From Prochlorococcus sp. AG-455-E15 (lineage in GTDB: Bacteria > Cyanobacteriota > Cyanobacteriia > PCC-6307 > Cyanobiaceae): 19,807 bases of DNA. The stretch spans positions 1 through 19,807 of the forward strand of contig QCQS01000012.1 in NCBI GenBank assembly GCA_003212115.1, in the 5' to 3' direction. Numbering within the stretch: position 1 is the first letter of the stretch; the number at the start of each line of letters is the position of its first letter. The notes beneath the pieces were generated by a model that was not told the DNA's origin, did no database searches, and saw nothing but the letters and a program-made list of their open reading frames with translations. A program made the translations under genes and the position numbers. Of the stretch, positions 19,345 to 19,807 are shown piece after piece.

Positions 19345-19380
19345 AGTATAATTACTCAGCCGCTCGAGGGCTATAGTATA
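19345..19380 (-). promoter_or_regulatory. Candidate promoter region of the terminal oxidase gene
   Basis: Two TATACT hexamers (19350-19345 and 19380-19375, minus strand) match the -10 consensus at five of six positions; neither has a good -35. Between them lies a G/C-rich imperfect palindrome, AGCCGCTCGAGGGCT (19359-19373), which contrasts with the A/T-rich surroundings and could be a regulatory site. Confidence 0.35.
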
Positions 19381-19481
19381 TTGAAGTAATTAACCAAAAA
19401 TTTATATTTATAGTCTAAAAATTGTTACTTCCATTGAAATATTTTTTTTTCATGCATTAATTGGATAGATAAAAATTTTTT

Positions 19482-19622
19482 ATGACAACTACTGAAAAAA
19501 TTGCAAATGCCAAAAAGAGGATTGATGAATTAGAAAGACTTATAAAATTTTGGAATGATTCAGACCATGATGAGGCAAAAATAGAAAATTTTTCAAGGAA
19601 CATTGAAAATAAAGTTGCTTAG
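19482..19622 (+). CDS. 46-residue charged helical protein
   Basis: The ATG frame at 19482 encodes 46 aa starting MTTTEKIANAKKRIDELERL, followed by IKFWNDSDHDEAKIENFSRN and IENKVA. The first half has a heptad-like pattern (I7, A10, I14, L17, L20/I21) consistent with one amphipathic or coiled-coil helix. It is soluble and highly charged. No family is recognised. It is divergent from the terminal oxidase gene across about 156 bp. Confidence 0.6.
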   Translation: MTTTEKIANAKKRIDELERLIKFWNDSDHDEAKIENFSRNIENKVA

Positions 19623-19807
19623 ATTGTGATGATTAAGGCTAATTAAGGATATCTACTTAAAGTGATTTAATATCTTTGAGGTTTCAAATATTGTTTAATT
19701 ATAAATAGAGCAATTAAACCTATTTTCAAAAACGATAAGGAAGAAATAATCTAAAAGAAAAATCTATATGAAAACCTTTTCAAAAAAATATTTAGTGCCG
19801 ATTAAAT
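19623..19807. other. AT-rich tail without a supportable gene
   Basis: No complete frame is seen. A plus-strand ATG at 19768 (MKTFSKKYLVPIK, running off the edge) could begin a gene, but it has no ribosome-binding site and too few codons to judge. Confidence 0.3.

Noticed and set aside
19768..19807. Start of a plus-strand gene at the right edge (MKTFSKKYLVPIK)
   Set aside because: Only 13 codons are visible, without upstream signals.

Overview
The window comes from a low-GC marine picocyanobacterium, most likely a high-light-adapted Prochlorococcus. The evidence is the very AT-rich coding and intergenic DNA, the thylakoid electron-transport genes (petB, petD, psaE, a plastoquinol terminal oxidase), the streamlined spacing, and a cyanobacterial rRNA operon (16S, tRNA-Ile, tRNA-Ala, 23S, 5S) standing out as a GC-rich block. 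Strain and clade cannot be fixed by eye.

Layout. Positions 1-4241 (minus strand) hold a tight run read as ctp-type protease, HD-domain phosphohydrolase, minC, minD and minE; minE runs off the left edge. A 71-bp divergent gap separates it from plus-strand petB and petD (4313-5485), two core subunits of cytochrome b6f. petD converges with a minus-strand GH100 neutral/alkaline invertase (5488-6927). A gene-free stretch of about 600 bp (6928-7526) is the rRNA leader and promoter region. The rRNA operon fills 7527-12609 and ends in a strong hairpin terminator that also lies over the stop codon of the opposing mutM. Positions 12653-16051 (minus strand) carry an aldehyde dehydrogenase, a secreted LysM protein, psaE and mutM; mutM starts with TTG 4 bp after psaE. 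A double-GNAT acetyltransferase gene (16208-17098, plus) follows.

The right end (17171-19807) is the least ordinary part: an accessory-looking cluster of small, mostly membrane-associated proteins. It contains a DUF3104 protein, a 30-aa single-helix protein, an Hli-like one-helix chlorophyll-binding-type peptide with no ATG start, a 45-aa protein with nine consecutive Gln, a 33-aa single-helix protein, a 144-aa protein resembling only the N-terminal part of NdhF, a short plastoquinol terminal oxidase with all six di-iron ligands, and a 46-aa helical protein. Four of these (17627-17761, 17883-18020, 18136-18237, 19482-19622) and the 30-aa frame are short enough to be missed by routine gene calling.

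How it fits together: several products act on thylakoid electron flow (cytochrome b6f, PSI acceptor side through PsaE, plastoquinol oxidation by the terminal oxidase, possibly an NDH-like fragment and an Hli photoprotective peptide). The left part serves cell-division placement and proteolytic processing. The invertase, the aldehyde dehydrogenase and MutM are housekeeping metabolism and repair.
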